The translations under genes were made by a program, and so were the position numbers. Below, one piece after another: positions 1 to 7,934 of a DNA stretch of 64,000 bases (the stretch's first letter is position 1; each line of letters starts with the position of its first letter). Origin of the DNA: Bacteroidia bacterium (lineage in GTDB: Bacteria; Bacteroidota; Bacteroidia; B-17B0; Aurantibacillaceae); assembly GCA_026003255.1 (NCBI GenBank), contig BPGX01000001.1:62001-126000 (forward strand), written 5' to 3'. A model generated the notes under the pieces. That model saw only the letters and a program-made list of their open reading frames with translations. It was not told the DNA's origin and did no database searches.

Positions 1-1724
1 ATTTTATCGGCATTCATAATGGTACTTAAACGATGCGCAATGATGAGAATAGTTTTATGTTCTTTTAATTTTTGAATCGTTTCCTGAATAATTTTTTCGT
101 TTTCAGTATCTAATGAAGATGTTGCTTCGTCTAAAATTAAAATAGGTGTATTACGCAAAATTGCCCGGGCAATGCTGATTCTCTGACGTTGTCCGCCGCT
201 TAAATTCGTTCCTCTATCGCCTGTGTAAGTGTTATATTGTTGTGGTAATTGAATAATAAATTCGTGTGCATTGGCCATTTTCGCAGCAGCAATAATGTTT
301 TCATCTGAATATTCTTTCCCAAAGGTGATGTTGTTTTTAATGGTATCATTCATTAAAAAACTATCCTGTGATACTAAACTAATTAAATTTCGTATGGAAG
401 AAATTTTCAGTTGACGAATATTCACTCCATCAATTGTAATTTTCCCTTCATCTGGTTCATAAAAGCGAAGTAACATATCAGTGAGTGTTGTCTTTCCGCT
501 TCCGCTCTGGCCTACAAGGGCGATTACTTTTCCTTTTGGTATCATCAAATTAATATTTTTAAGTATAAATCCTTTATCGCCTTTGAGATATGAAAACGAT
601 ACATTTTTGAATTCTATTTTATCTTTAAATGTTGTGTATTCAATAGCATCAGGATGTTCAGTTATTGTATTGGGTTCATTTAATATCCGCTGAATCCTTT
701 GTTCTGACACAATTCCTTTTTGAATGGTATTATATGCTTGTGATATTTGTTTTATCGGCGGTATGATTTGAGAAGCAATGCCAAAGTAGCCAATAAATGC
801 GGAAGCCGAAAGTTCATTGTGAAATACCAGTTTTGAACCTAAATACAAAATAAACATTAAAATACCTAACACCACTACTTCTGTAGCAGGCGATGCAAGG
901 TCGTTTTTGCGATACACTTTTACATTTTGTGAGAAAAGTTCCTGATTAATCCTTTCAAATTTTTTCTGAATAAATTTCTCAATACCAAATGCTTTGATAA
1001 CTTTTATTCCGCTCAAACTTTCTTCAATAGTAGAAAACAATAATGCCAATGTTTGCTTGCTTTTTTCTGCACTGCGTCTTAAACTTTTACTAATAAACAC
1101 AATGCCTAATGCCGCTACTGGAATTAATAAAAAAATATAAAGTGTAAGATACGGACTTATCAAAATCATTGAGATAATAGAAATTAAAATACTTATTGGT
1201 TCACGAAAAATCAACTCTAATGTTTGCATTATGCTCCATTCAATCTCCAAAACATCGGTAGTCATACGGCTAATAAGGTCTCCTTTTTTTTCTTTGCTAT
1301 AAAAGGAAAGAGGAAGATGGAGTAATTTATTCATCAACTGATTTCTCAAATCACGCACAACCCCATTTCGGATAGGGGCAATGAAAAACATAGCCAGATA
1401 TCGAAATAAATTTTTCAAAAACGTTAATACAAAAACCAGAATACAAATGCCAATCAACACTTGTTCTTTTCCATAATGCACAATGAATTCGGATAGTTTA
1501 AATTGAATGAATTGTTTTATGCTATCGCTGTTCAATTTTAATTCTGGTGCAGATTGTAAAATGCTTTGAAAAAATGATTCTGGTTGAAATAAAACATCTA
1601 AAAAAGGAATCACAAGAGTAATAGAAACCACAGAAAATATGGAGAAAAGGATATTACTGATGATATTCAAGATGGCATAATGCCAATAACCTTTTAGATA
1701 CTTAATTGCAGCGAAAAGTTTCAT
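1..1724 (-). CDS. MsbA-like ABC exporter (ATP-binding/permease), 3' end cut by window
   Basis: Partial gene: 574 codons are visible and the C-terminus lies outside the window. It is a half-size ABC exporter, probably a homodimer that flips lipids or drugs out across the inner membrane. An N-terminal membrane domain of about 330 residues holds several hydrophobic segments. The nucleotide-binding domain follows, with Walker A GQSGSGKTT, a Q-loop (LVSQDS), the signature LSGGQRQR, Walker B ILILDEATSSLD and the H-loop IIAHRLS. Order and spacing are those of the MsbA/LmrA family, and the substrate cannot be read from sequence. The start ATG at 1724 has a TATATTCG box (1742-1735, minus strand) 10 bases upstream. 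The gene is divergent from mazG. A drug exporter is the main alternative to a lipid A flippase. Confidence 0.9.
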   Translation of the reverse strand, partial: MKLFAAIKYLKGYWHYAILNIISNILFSIFSVVSITLVIPFLDVLFQPESFFQSILQSAPELKLNSDSIKQFIQFKLSEFIVHYGKEQVLIGICILVFVLTFLKNLFRYLAMFFIAPIRNGVVRDLRNQLMNKLLHLPLSFYSKEKKGDLISRMTTDVLEIEWSIMQTLELIFREPISILISIISMILISPYLTLYIFLLIPVAALGIVFISKSLRRSAEKSKQTLALLFSTIEESLSGIKVIKAFGIEKFIQKKFERINQELFSQNVKVYRKNDLASPATEVVVLGILMFILYLGSKLVFHNELSASAFIGYFGIASQIIPPIKQISQAYNTIQKGIVSEQRIQRILNEPNTITEHPDAIEYTTFKDKIEFKNVSFSYLKGDKGFILKNINLMIPKGKVIALVGQSGSGKTTLTDMLLRFYEPDEGKITIDGVNIRQLKISSIRNLISLVSQDSFLMNDTIKNNITFGKEYSDENIIAAAKMANAHEFIIQLPQQYNTYTGDRGTNLSGGQRQRISIARAILRNTPILILDEATSSLDTENEKIIQETIQKLKEHKTILIIAHRLSTIMNADK

Positions 1725-1734
1725 AAGTTATGGG

Positions 1735-1742
1735 CGAATATA
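1735..1742 (-). promoter_or_regulatory. putative -7 box (TATATTCG) of the ABC exporter gene
   Basis: This has one mismatch to the Bacteroidota -7 consensus TAnnTTTG and sits 10 bases before the ATG at 1724. The same TATATTCGCC string occurs at 30741-30750, ahead of the OmpA-like gene. Confidence 0.35.
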
Positions 1743-1796
1743 AGGAATTGCTCATTTGTGCATCCATAAATTATTTCAGAAATTCGGCACAAAAAA

Positions 1797-2582
1797 ATGC
1801 AAACACGATTTGATAAAGATGCTTTTGAGAGAATCATTCAAATAATGGATGAGTTGAGAGAACAATGCCCGTGGGATAAAAAGCAAAACTGGGATACATT
1901 ACGAACGTTGACTATTGAAGAAGTATATGAACTATCGGATGCCATTCAGCAACGTAATTTTGATGAAATTAAAAAAGAATTAGGTGATGTGTTTTTACAC
2001 ATTCTTTTTTATTCCAGATTAGCATCAGAAGAAAAACAATTTGATATTAACGATGTAGTGAAAACATTAGCCGATAAGTTGATTCGCAGGCATCCACATA
2101 TTTATGGAGAGGTAAAAGTGAATAACGAAGAAGAAGTAAAACAAAACTGGGAAAAGTTGAAACAAAATGAGCGTAAAGAAGAAAAAGGTGTTTTATCGGG
2201 AGTGCCTTTGTCCTTGCCTTCTATTATCAAGGCCTACCGAATGCAGGAAAAAGCGGCAGCAGTTGGATTTGATTGGGATAATACAGAAGATGTTGTTGAA
2301 AAAGTAAAAGAAGAACTGGAAGAATTTTTGGACGAAGTGAAAGAAAATAAGGATGTGAAAAAATTAGAAGATGAGTTTGGAGATGTAATCTTTTCACTCA
2401 TAAATGTAGCAAGATTTTTAAAGATAAATCCGGATAATGCATTGGAAAAAGCCAACCAAAAATTTTTAAGACGATTTAATCATATAGAAAAACGTTTGAA
2501 GGAACAAAATAAACAATTTTCGGATGTAAATCTGGAAGAGATGGGAAAATACTGGGATGAAGCTAAAGAAATGGAAGAGTAA
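1797..2582 (+). CDS. mazG: nucleoside triphosphate pyrophosphohydrolase MazG
   Basis: 261 residues with the duplicated MazG architecture. The N-terminal repeat has CPWDKKQNWDTLRTLTIEEVYEL and a KKELGDVFLHILF segment that carries the metal-binding E/D residues. A second repeat near residues 150-210 has EEELEEFLDEV and EDEFGDVIFSLINVARFL. The enzyme hydrolyses nucleoside triphosphates to monophosphates and pyrophosphate, clearing aberrant nucleotides or modulating ppGpp levels. Length matches the two-domain E. coli type. The ATG follows an A-rich tract with no Shine-Dalgarno. The gene end overlaps a possible upstream start of the following PAP2 gene, which suggests co-transcription. Confidence 0.95.
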   Translation: MQTRFDKDAFERIIQIMDELREQCPWDKKQNWDTLRTLTIEEVYELSDAIQQRNFDEIKKELGDVFLHILFYSRLASEEKQFDINDVVKTLADKLIRRHPHIYGEVKVNNEEEVKQNWEKLKQNERKEEKGVLSGVPLSLPSIIKAYRMQEKAAAVGFDWDNTEDVVEKVKEELEEFLDEVKENKDVKKLEDEFGDVIFSLINVARFLKINPDNALEKANQKFLRRFNHIEKRLKEQNKQFSDVNLEEMGKYWDEAKEMEE

Positions 2583-2592
2583 ATTTTTTCAG

Positions 2593-3255
2593 ATGTTAGT
2601 GATTCTAAAAAATATTATTCAGAAGAATGTTGTTTTTTTTCTAACAATAATCATATTCTATGTTTATGCGTTTTACAGAATATTTATTTTTTCAAAGATT
2701 GACAATCACTTGTTTTTTAATCAATGGGTGGGAAATTTTTATGTAGACATTTTTTTTAAGTATTTAACTCATTTTGGAGATGGCTTGTTTGTTGTGCTTG
2801 TAGGATTTCTCTGGCTTTTTAAAAATATTCGTCAAGGTTTAATATTGCTAATTGCTTATGCAATAGCAGGTGGGCTGGTAGCCGTTTTGAAGAATTATGT
2901 ATTTGATGTAGCACGACCACATTTTGTTTTTGATTATTTTCATAAAGACATTGCAGTGAAGTATGTAGAAGGTGTGGAAGTGTTGGCATTAAATAGTTTT
3001 CCGAGTGGACATAGCACGGCAGCATTTGTGTTGTTTACTTTTTTGGCATTTCAAAGCCGTTTAAACTGGCAAAAATCATTAATGGGAATTTTAGGGATAT
3101 TAGTAGCATTTAGCCGTGTGTATTTATCACAACACTGGCTAAACGACATTATTGCAGGATCATTGATCGGTTTATTCATCACTTTGCTTGTTATTATTTT
3201 TTTTGATTACAAGCAATGGCTGGCAAATTATGATAAGGGAATGTTTGACCGATAA
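2593..3255 (+). CDS. PAP2-family membrane phosphatase
   Basis: 220 residues from this start. It is a multi-pass inner-membrane protein of the type 2 phosphatidic acid phosphatase family. All three catalytic motifs are present: KNYVFDVARP (KX6RP), PSGHS, and SRVYLSQHWLND (SRX5HX3D). Likely substrates are undecaprenyl pyrophosphate, a phosphatidic acid or lipid A phosphate, and sequence alone does not decide. An alternative ATG at 2557 would add twelve mostly basic residues and overlap mazG by 26 bases. I prefer 2593, just after the mazG stop, because the protein then begins close to the first membrane segment, but translation from 2557 cannot be excluded. Confidence 0.88.
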   Translation: MLVILKNIIQKNVVFFLTIIIFYVYAFYRIFIFSKIDNHLFFNQWVGNFYVDIFFKYLTHFGDGLFVVLVGFLWLFKNIRQGLILLIAYAIAGGLVAVLKNYVFDVARPHFVFDYFHKDIAVKYVEGVEVLALNSFPSGHSTAAFVLFTFLAFQSRLNWQKSLMGILGILVAFSRVYLSQHWLNDIIAGSLIGLFITLLVIIFFDYKQWLANYDKGMFDR

Positions 3256-3307
3256 ATATTATTGTGTCATTTTACCTTAAACCAAAAAAACTTCAAAGAA
3301 TTTCTTG

Positions 3308-3315
3308 TACATTTG
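3308..3315 (+). promoter_or_regulatory. -7 promoter box (TACATTTG) of the hepT-mntA pair
   Basis: Perfect match to TAnnTTTG, 21 bases before the ATG at 3337. It gives the toxin-antitoxin pair its own promoter, separate from the mazG-PAP2 unit. Confidence 0.65.
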
Positions 3316-3336
3316 CTATTCTAAATAAAGTTTGTT

Positions 3337-3774
3337 ATGACATCCAATAAAGATATACGCTGTGTACAAAGATTTAGTAATTTCAAGAAAGCTTTTTCTA
3401 AATTAGAAAATATCGTATTGCAAATTCAACAAAAGCAAAGTGAAAGTAGTATTGAAGATATTGTAAAAGAAGGCGTTATTCAACGATTTGAGTATACACA
3501 TGAATTAGCATGGAATGTGATGAAGGATTTTCTGGAAGAGAAAGGTAAAAACGAAATATATGGTTCCAAAGATGCTACCCGCGAGGCATTTGAGTCAGGA
3601 CTGATTACAAATGGAGAAGTGTGGATGGACATGATAAGAAGCAGAAATCAGACATCGCACACATATAATGAAACCACTGCTGATTCTATTTTCTTTAAAA
3701 TAATAAATGAGTATTATCCTGAATTTTTAATGTTCAAAAATAAAATGGAGAGGTTTATTGAAAACAAGAATTAG
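3337..3774 (+). CDS. hepT: HepT-like HEPN ribonuclease toxin (HI0074 family)
   Basis: 145 residues, predicted all-helical, of the nucleotidyltransferase substrate-binding (HI0074/HEPN) family. Near residues 107-115 it carries RNQTSHTY, an exact fit to the RX4HXY motif of HepT toxins. In characterised systems the Arg and His form the RNase site and the Tyr is polyadenylylated by the partner. Three bases separate its stop from the start of the MNT gene at 3778. The pair therefore matches the HEPN/MNT (type VII) toxin-antitoxin arrangement, with the toxin gene first. An older reading of the family is substrate-binding subunit of a minimal nucleotidyltransferase. Toxicity here is inferred from motif and context. 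Confidence 0.85.
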   Translation: MTSNKDIRCVQRFSNFKKAFSKLENIVLQIQQKQSESSIEDIVKEGVIQRFEYTHELAWNVMKDFLEEKGKNEIYGSKDATREAFESGLITNGEVWMDMIRSRNQTSHTYNETTADSIFFKIINEYYPEFLMFKNKMERFIENKN

Positions 3775-3777
3775 TGT

Positions 3778-4086
3778 ATGAAATATGGATTATCGGATAA
3801 AACTATTGATTTAATAAATGCTGTATTTTCAAAGCATCCAGAGGTAGAAACCGCTATTTTATATGGTTCAAGAGCAAAAGGAAATTTTCATACAGGTTCG
3901 GATATTGACCTGACGCTTACTGGAACAAATCTTACACTTTCCATTTTGCATAAAATTGAAGATGAAATTGATGATCTGTTATTGCCTTATAAAGTAGATT
4001 TATCTATTTTACAGGATATTGAAAACAAAGAATTATTAGACCATATACAAAGAGTTGGAAAAGTTTTTTATAGTAAAAAAACTTGA
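3778..4086 (+). CDS. mntA: MntA-like minimal nucleotidyltransferase antitoxin
   Basis: 102 residues. The polymerase-beta-type motif GSRAKGNFHTGSDIDL (about residues 30-45) fits GSX10DXD of MntA antitoxins exactly, and a third acidic residue of the active site probably lies in KVDLSIL near residue 76. Characterised members transfer AMP from ATP to the HepT tyrosine and so block its RNase. It lies 3 bases downstream of hepT and is co-transcribed. An imperfect hairpin at 4101-4126 follows. Length is typical of the family, and no truncation is seen. Confidence 0.87.
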   Translation: MKYGLSDKTIDLINAVFSKHPEVETAILYGSRAKGNFHTGSDIDLTLTGTNLTLSILHKIEDEIDDLLLPYKVDLSILQDIENKELLDHIQRVGKVFYSKKT

Positions 4087-4100
4087 ATTGTTTTGTTCAA

Positions 4101-4126
4101 CTTTTGAGAAACCTATTTTCTCAAAG
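4101..4126 (+). terminator. possible terminator hairpin after mntA
   Basis: An inverted repeat of about 9 base pairs (TTTGAGAAA / TTTCTCAAA) encloses a short loop 15 bases after the mntA stop. The following stretch is A/T-rich but lacks a clean T-run on either strand, so this is tentative. Confidence 0.4.
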
Positions 4127-4148
4127 TATTTGTAAAAACACATAATAA

Positions 4149-4577
4149 TTACTTCATAAGTGTCATACCGCTGACCCTAATTAGCTTTGCAGTTTGTATA
4201 TGTTTAGCATAGATATTATCAAAGTACACACAAAATCCCTTTTGTGTTTGTGCTGCAACAGAAATAATTGGTTCAATAATTTTATTACCTTCTATTGTTA
4301 TTGTTTTGTATCTATTGTTTTCATCCATGTAAGAGAAGTCATAACTCGTTACAATATATGGTCTAACCTTTTTTGACTTGTCAATTACTAAAATCTCATT
4401 GTTGTACACAACACTTTTATATGTTGAATTGACAATACCTGGCAAAAAATAAGCAAAACTATAGGAACCAATATTAACATACTTTATGTCTAAAACAAGA
4501 TTAGTGTCAATTTGTTGAGCATTCATGTTTGTAAAAAACAAGCATAATGCATAATAAAACAAGAGCAATCGTATCAT
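4149..4577 (-). CDS. hypothetical secreted protein
   Basis: 142 residues, family not recognised. Residues 1-20 form a signal peptide with a likely signal peptidase I site before QQIDT. The mature part looks beta-rich and contains no cysteine or metal motif that suggests catalysis. A perfect -7 box (TAATTTTG) lies 16 bases before the ATG at 4577, which supports both the start and expression as a single gene. It converges with the toxin-antitoxin pair. Probably periplasmic or surface-exposed; no function is proposed. Confidence 0.6.
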   Translation of the reverse strand: MIRLLLFYYALCLFFTNMNAQQIDTNLVLDIKYVNIGSYSFAYFLPGIVNSTYKSVVYNNEILVIDKSKKVRPYIVTSYDFSYMDENNRYKTITIEGNKIIEPIISVAAQTQKGFCVYFDNIYAKHIQTAKLIRVSGMTLMK

Positions 4578-4593
4578 ACAGATGTTCTTTATA

Positions 4594-4601
4594 CAAAATT
4601 A
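4594..4601 (-). promoter_or_regulatory. -7 promoter box (TAATTTTG) for the gene at 4149-4577
   Basis: Perfect TAnnTTTG match on the minus strand, 16 bases before the ATG, the same spacing as at many other genes in this window. Confidence 0.6.
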
Positions 4602-4670
4602 CATAAAATTTTTCTGATAACACACCAACAAATAAAAATCTTGAAAAAATAATCTGTGAAAATCTATTTC

Positions 4671-4740
4671 AATCTGTGGCATCTGTGTTCTATTGTTTTT
4701 AGCTTTTTCAAAAAAAGATTTACAGGAGAAATTTACAAAG
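4671..4740. repeat. dispersed intergenic repeat, copy 1
   Basis: About 70 bases beginning AATCTGTGGCATCTGTGTTC and ending with a CAGGAGAAATTTACA segment. The same order of blocks recurs at 25194-25270. The upstream AATCTGTGAAAATCTATTTC (4651-4670) is a further internal echo of the AATCTGTG unit. The rest of the intergenic stretch 4578-4830 shows nothing else beyond the promoter at 4594-4601. Confidence 0.55.
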
Positions 4741-4830
4741 TTTTTAATTTTAAAGAATTAATTTTTTAGTTAAGGAACCACATATACTTTGTTTAAAAAA
4801 CTAAAACAAGTGCTCATCACTTCTAATACT

Positions 4831-5352
4831 TCATTCTATCCCTCTGAACCACGAAGCATAAAAAATATAATTATTAGCAATACGTTCAATTTCTCCCTTT
4901 AAGAGTTCTGGTGATATATCTTTTACTTTTTTAGCAGGCACACCGGCAAATACGCAATTATCCGGTACTTCTGTCCCTTCTAAAACCACTGCACCTGCCG
5001 CAATAATCACATTCGTGCCAATTTTGCAATTGTCCATTACAATAGCACCCATTCCAATTAAAACATTATCAGAAATTGTACAACCGTGAACAATCGCATT
5101 GTGTCCAATAGACACATTATTTCCTATATGTGTTTCTGTTTTTTGATACGTACAATGAATGGTGGCATTATCCTGAATGTTCACTTTATTACCAATACGA
5201 ATTTTATTAACATCCCCGCGAACTACGGCATTAAACCAAACGCTGCAATCATCTCCCATTGTCACATCACCTACAATGGTAGCATTCGGGGCTATAAAAC
5301 AATTCTTTCCAAGCATTGGTAATACTCCATTTACAGGATAAATAAACGGCAT
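4831..5352 (-). CDS. gamma-carbonic anhydrase family protein (left-handed beta-helix)
   Basis: 173 residues from the ATG at 5352. Hexapeptide-repeat turns (for example IGNNVSIGHNAIVHG and NVLIGMGAIVMDN) fill nearly the whole protein and form a trimeric left-handed beta-helix. Three histidines in IHCTYQ, GHNAIVHG and the flanking turns match the metal ligands of gamma-class carbonic anhydrases and of the YrdA/PaaY group. Many such proteins lack demonstrated carbonic anhydrase activity, so the reaction is unproven. The open frame extends 14 codons further upstream, but family members begin at the MPFIYPVNG-like sequence, hence the start chosen here. A weak -7 box (TACTTTTA) lies ahead of it. 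The gene is divergent from the gene at 5451. Confidence 0.85.
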   Translation of the reverse strand: MPFIYPVNGVLPMLGKNCFIAPNATIVGDVTMGDDCSVWFNAVVRGDVNKIRIGNKVNIQDNATIHCTYQKTETHIGNNVSIGHNAIVHGCTISDNVLIGMGAIVMDNCKIGTNVIIAAGAVVLEGTEVPDNCVFAGVPAKKVKDISPELLKGEIERIANNYIFYASWFRGIE

Positions 5353-5426
5353 ATTTTTTGCGATAAAAGTATTTGAAAAATTATTAAAAAACAAAACGGT
5401 TCACCCCCTGTCCAAAAACTAATTTG

Positions 5427-5434
5427 TACCTTTG
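5427..5434 (+). promoter_or_regulatory. -7 promoter box (TACCTTTG) for the gene at 5451
   Basis: Perfect TAnnTTTG match, 16 bases before the ATG at 5451. It lies inside the longest open frame (from 5424), so that longer frame cannot be the translated one. Confidence 0.7.
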
Positions 5435-5450
5435 CAAAAATAAAATTGTA

Positions 5451-6161
5451 ATGAAAATAAAGCGATTTACTATTGAAGATGTTTATTATAAAATGTTAGA
5501 AGAAGAATTAAAGCAAAACAATGTTCTTTCATCGCAATCTCTTTTCATCTATTTTGCTTCTTATTACATTGGAAAATTTTTGAATACTGAACTGAATATT
5601 CAGGCCTATATTGGACTTAAAATAAAAGATATTACAAAAGATTATTTCGTCATTTCAATTCCATTCAATTCTTTTCATACTAAAGAACATAAAAAGTTTT
5701 TTAAACAATATTTTGAAGAAGGTATTAAAGAAAATGAACGTTATATCGGTTTGATAAAAAACAATACGCATTTATCCTTTGTATTTAAGCACGATGAAGA
5801 GTTGCTCAATGCCTTTAAAACCGGTCAATATTCAAGGATTTCAGAAATTAAGAAAAATAAAATGAAACGATTAAAGGTCATTGACTATGATATGAAAGTC
5901 AAGGCCTTTTATGTTGTAGGAGATGAAAATAATCCGGATGATTGGAAAAATTATCCTTTAGGCAAAAAAGATAAACTGCTTTATGAATTGTACAAAATGA
6001 TTTATCCCCATTATTTTTATGAAGTATTAGCCAGTCAGTTTAATGTTAGTATAGATTATTTGAAGAAAAATCACGTAGAGATACTACCAAAACCCAATTT
6101 AGAGACAAGTTATTTAGTTGTTTCTGAACACGATGATGTCTATTGGTTTGATAAAAAATAA
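5451..6161 (+). CDS. hypothetical protein
   Basis: 236 residues, family not recognised. There is no signal peptide or clear membrane segment, so it is probably cytoplasmic. It is rich in Lys, Tyr and Phe. The C-terminal 80 residues look helical, followed by a short beta-rich tail (SYLVVSEHDDVYWFDKK). The start at 5451 is set by the promoter box at 5427-5434. The next gene, a GIN-domain lipoprotein, begins 14 bases after the stop, so the two probably form one transcript. Confidence 0.6.
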   Translation: MKIKRFTIEDVYYKMLEEELKQNNVLSSQSLFIYFASYYIGKFLNTELNIQAYIGLKIKDITKDYFVISIPFNSFHTKEHKKFFKQYFEEGIKENERYIGLIKNNTHLSFVFKHDEELLNAFKTGQYSRISEIKKNKMKRLKVIDYDMKVKAFYVVGDENNPDDWKNYPLGKKDKLLYELYKMIYPHYFYEVLASQFNVSIDYLKKNHVEILPKPNLETSYLVVSEHDDVYWFDKK

Positions 6162-6175
6162 TTCGGACGATTGGT

Positions 6176-6919
6176 ATGAAAGTTCTTCTTATTAATAAGA
6201 ATGCACTTTTAGTACTAGTTGTTCTTTTTATTTTTTCTTGTAAAAAAGAAAATGCTTTTGATTGTGCTAAACCAACAGGTAAAATTATCACAGAAAGCAG
6301 AAATACATCATATTTTCATACTATTGTAACTCAAGGTAAAATAGATTTGTATTTAAAGCAGGGAAATTTTTCCATTCAGGTAAAAGCAGGTAAAAATATC
6401 ATAAAAAATATTGAAACTAAAATTGAGAATGAAACCTTATATCTTGCTAATAATAACAAGTGCAATTTTATCCGAGACCCACAAAAAAAGATAGAAATAT
6501 ATATTCAATTGCCTGAACTAAAATATCTCAAGCACAACGGCAGCGGGAACATTTATTCAGAAAGTACTTTCATTCAAGATACTCTAATTCTACGAATAGA
6601 ATCTCCGGGTGATGTACATTTAAATGTTCAAACCCATTATTTTGGTGGCAGTACGCATGGCAACGGCGATTTGTATATTACTGGCATTACAGATTATTTT
6701 TATTACAACTACAATGGCACAAACTACATTTATGCAAACGATTTAAAAGTACAAAATTATGTGTACTTAGAAAGTCATTCAGTAGGTCATGCTTATGTCA
6801 ATCTGGATAATATCGGCATGGATGCGGCTTTATTTTCAAATGGCAATATCTATTATTCCGGAAATCCAACTTATTTAAGTTATAAATCAAAAGGAAAAGG
6901 CAGGGTTATAAAGAACTGA
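6176..6919 (+). CDS. GIN-domain (DUF2807) lipoprotein
   Basis: 247 residues. A lipoprotein signal peptide ends in the lipobox LFIFSC, so Cys22 would be lipidated. The mature protein resembles the putative auto-transporter adhesin head GIN domain (DUF2807), a beta-helical fold common in Bacteroidota envelope proteins. Typical strands are TQGKIDLYLKQGNFSIQVKAG, LKYLKHNGSGNIYSES and the final NIYYSGNPTYLSYKSKGKG. Members are outer-membrane or surface lipoproteins of unproven function, often placed near anti-sigma or sensor genes. It is probably co-transcribed with the preceding hypothetical gene. Confidence 0.75.
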   Translation: MKVLLINKNALLVLVVLFIFSCKKENAFDCAKPTGKIITESRNTSYFHTIVTQGKIDLYLKQGNFSIQVKAGKNIIKNIETKIENETLYLANNNKCNFIRDPQKKIEIYIQLPELKYLKHNGSGNIYSESTFIQDTLILRIESPGDVHLNVQTHYFGGSTHGNGDLYITGITDYFYYNYNGTNYIYANDLKVQNYVYLESHSVGHAYVNLDNIGMDAALFSNGNIYYSGNPTYLSYKSKGKGRVIKN

Positions 6920-7004
6920 CGAGTGGTATTTTAAGTTGTTGATAATCAAAACATTAACATTATTTTTTATACTTTTTTATGGAGATTAACCTGTTTTTTT
7001 TTAC

Positions 7005-7012
7005 TATCTTTG
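7005..7012 (+). promoter_or_regulatory. -7 promoter box (TATCTTTG) for the gene at 7028
   Basis: Perfect TAnnTTTG match, 15 bases before the ATG at 7028. The longest open frame would start with TTG at 7010, inside this box, which argues against that start. Confidence 0.7.
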
Positions 7013-7027
7013 CAGAAAATTTTTCGT

Positions 7028-7894
7028 ATGAGCATTTTGAACAGAAGAAAAATGAGAGTACTTTATGTATGCCAGGAAATAGAACCTTTTGTAGACGACC
7101 ATCACATGGCACCAGTTACAAGGCAACTACCCAAATCCATTCAAGATAGAGGCCGCGAGATTCGTACTTTTATGCCCAAATTTGGAAGTATCAATGAAAG
7201 AAGACATCAGTTACATGAGGTAATTCGCTTATCCGGAGCCAATATCGTTGTGGACGATGTAGATTATCAATTAGTAGTTAAAGTAGCTTCCATGCCCGGT
7301 GTAAGAATGCAAGTATATTTTATTGATAACGAAGTGTTTTTTCAAGACAGAGGCACTTATTATGATTTTGATACCCACAAAACATACAAAGATAATGATT
7401 TAAAAATGGTATTTTATGCTAAAGGCATTTTAGAAACCGTAAAAAATTTACAATGGCATCCAGATATTGTTCATGTGATAGGATGGTATAGTGCTTTACT
7501 GCCCGTATATATTCGTAAATATTTTGCTGATGAGCCCTATTTTAGTGAAGCCAAAATTGTAACTTCTGTTTACAGCCACAACGAAGAAGATATTAAAATA
7601 AATGCAAATTCATTAGTAAAAAAATTGGAATTTGATGGGTTAACAAAAAAAGATGTAAAACCAATTGTTGATATGGCTAATGTTACTAATTTGTATAAAC
7701 TTGCAATAGATTATTCAGACGCCATTGTATACGGCGATGAAAACATCAATGATACCTTAAAAAAATACATTCAAAAAACCGATAAGCCCACTATTCATCA
7801 TTCTCATCAGCCCAACATGTTTGATGTATATGACCAATTGTACAATGAAATCAATGCCATTGTGGATGCAGATGCTGGATTTTTTGGTGTATAG
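7028..7894 (+). CDS. glycogen/starch synthase N-domain-like protein
   Basis: 288 residues. It resembles the short glycogen/starch synthase catalytic-region (GT5 N-domain) proteins of Bacteroidota: RVLYVCQEIEPFV near the N-terminus, IRTFMPKFGSINERRHQLHEVIRLSG, and DIVHVIGWYSALLPVYIRKYF. The C-terminal GT1/GT5 nucleotide-sugar-binding Rossmann domain of full glycogen synthases (about 480 residues) is absent, as in other members of this short family. Transferase activity is therefore uncertain. The start at 7028 is set by the promoter box; ATG 7052 (MRVLYV) is possible. The sucD gene follows 40 bases downstream. Confidence 0.75.
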   Translation: MSILNRRKMRVLYVCQEIEPFVDDHHMAPVTRQLPKSIQDRGREIRTFMPKFGSINERRHQLHEVIRLSGANIVVDDVDYQLVVKVASMPGVRMQVYFIDNEVFFQDRGTYYDFDTHKTYKDNDLKMVFYAKGILETVKNLQWHPDIVHVIGWYSALLPVYIRKYFADEPYFSEAKIVTSVYSHNEEDIKINANSLVKKLEFDGLTKKDVKPIVDMANVTNLYKLAIDYSDAIVYGDENINDTLKKYIQKTDKPTIHHSHQPNMFDVYDQLYNEINAIVDADAGFFGV

Positions 7895-7909
7895 TGATAA
7901 ATAATTCTT

Positions 7910-7917
7910 TACATTTA
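7910..7917 (+). promoter_or_regulatory. putative -7 box (TACATTTA) of sucD
   Basis: One mismatch to TAnnTTTG (final G to A), 17 bases before the sucD ATG. The spacing agrees with the other promoters in the window. Confidence 0.4.
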
Positions 7918-7934
7918 AGCCCCAAATTATTATT

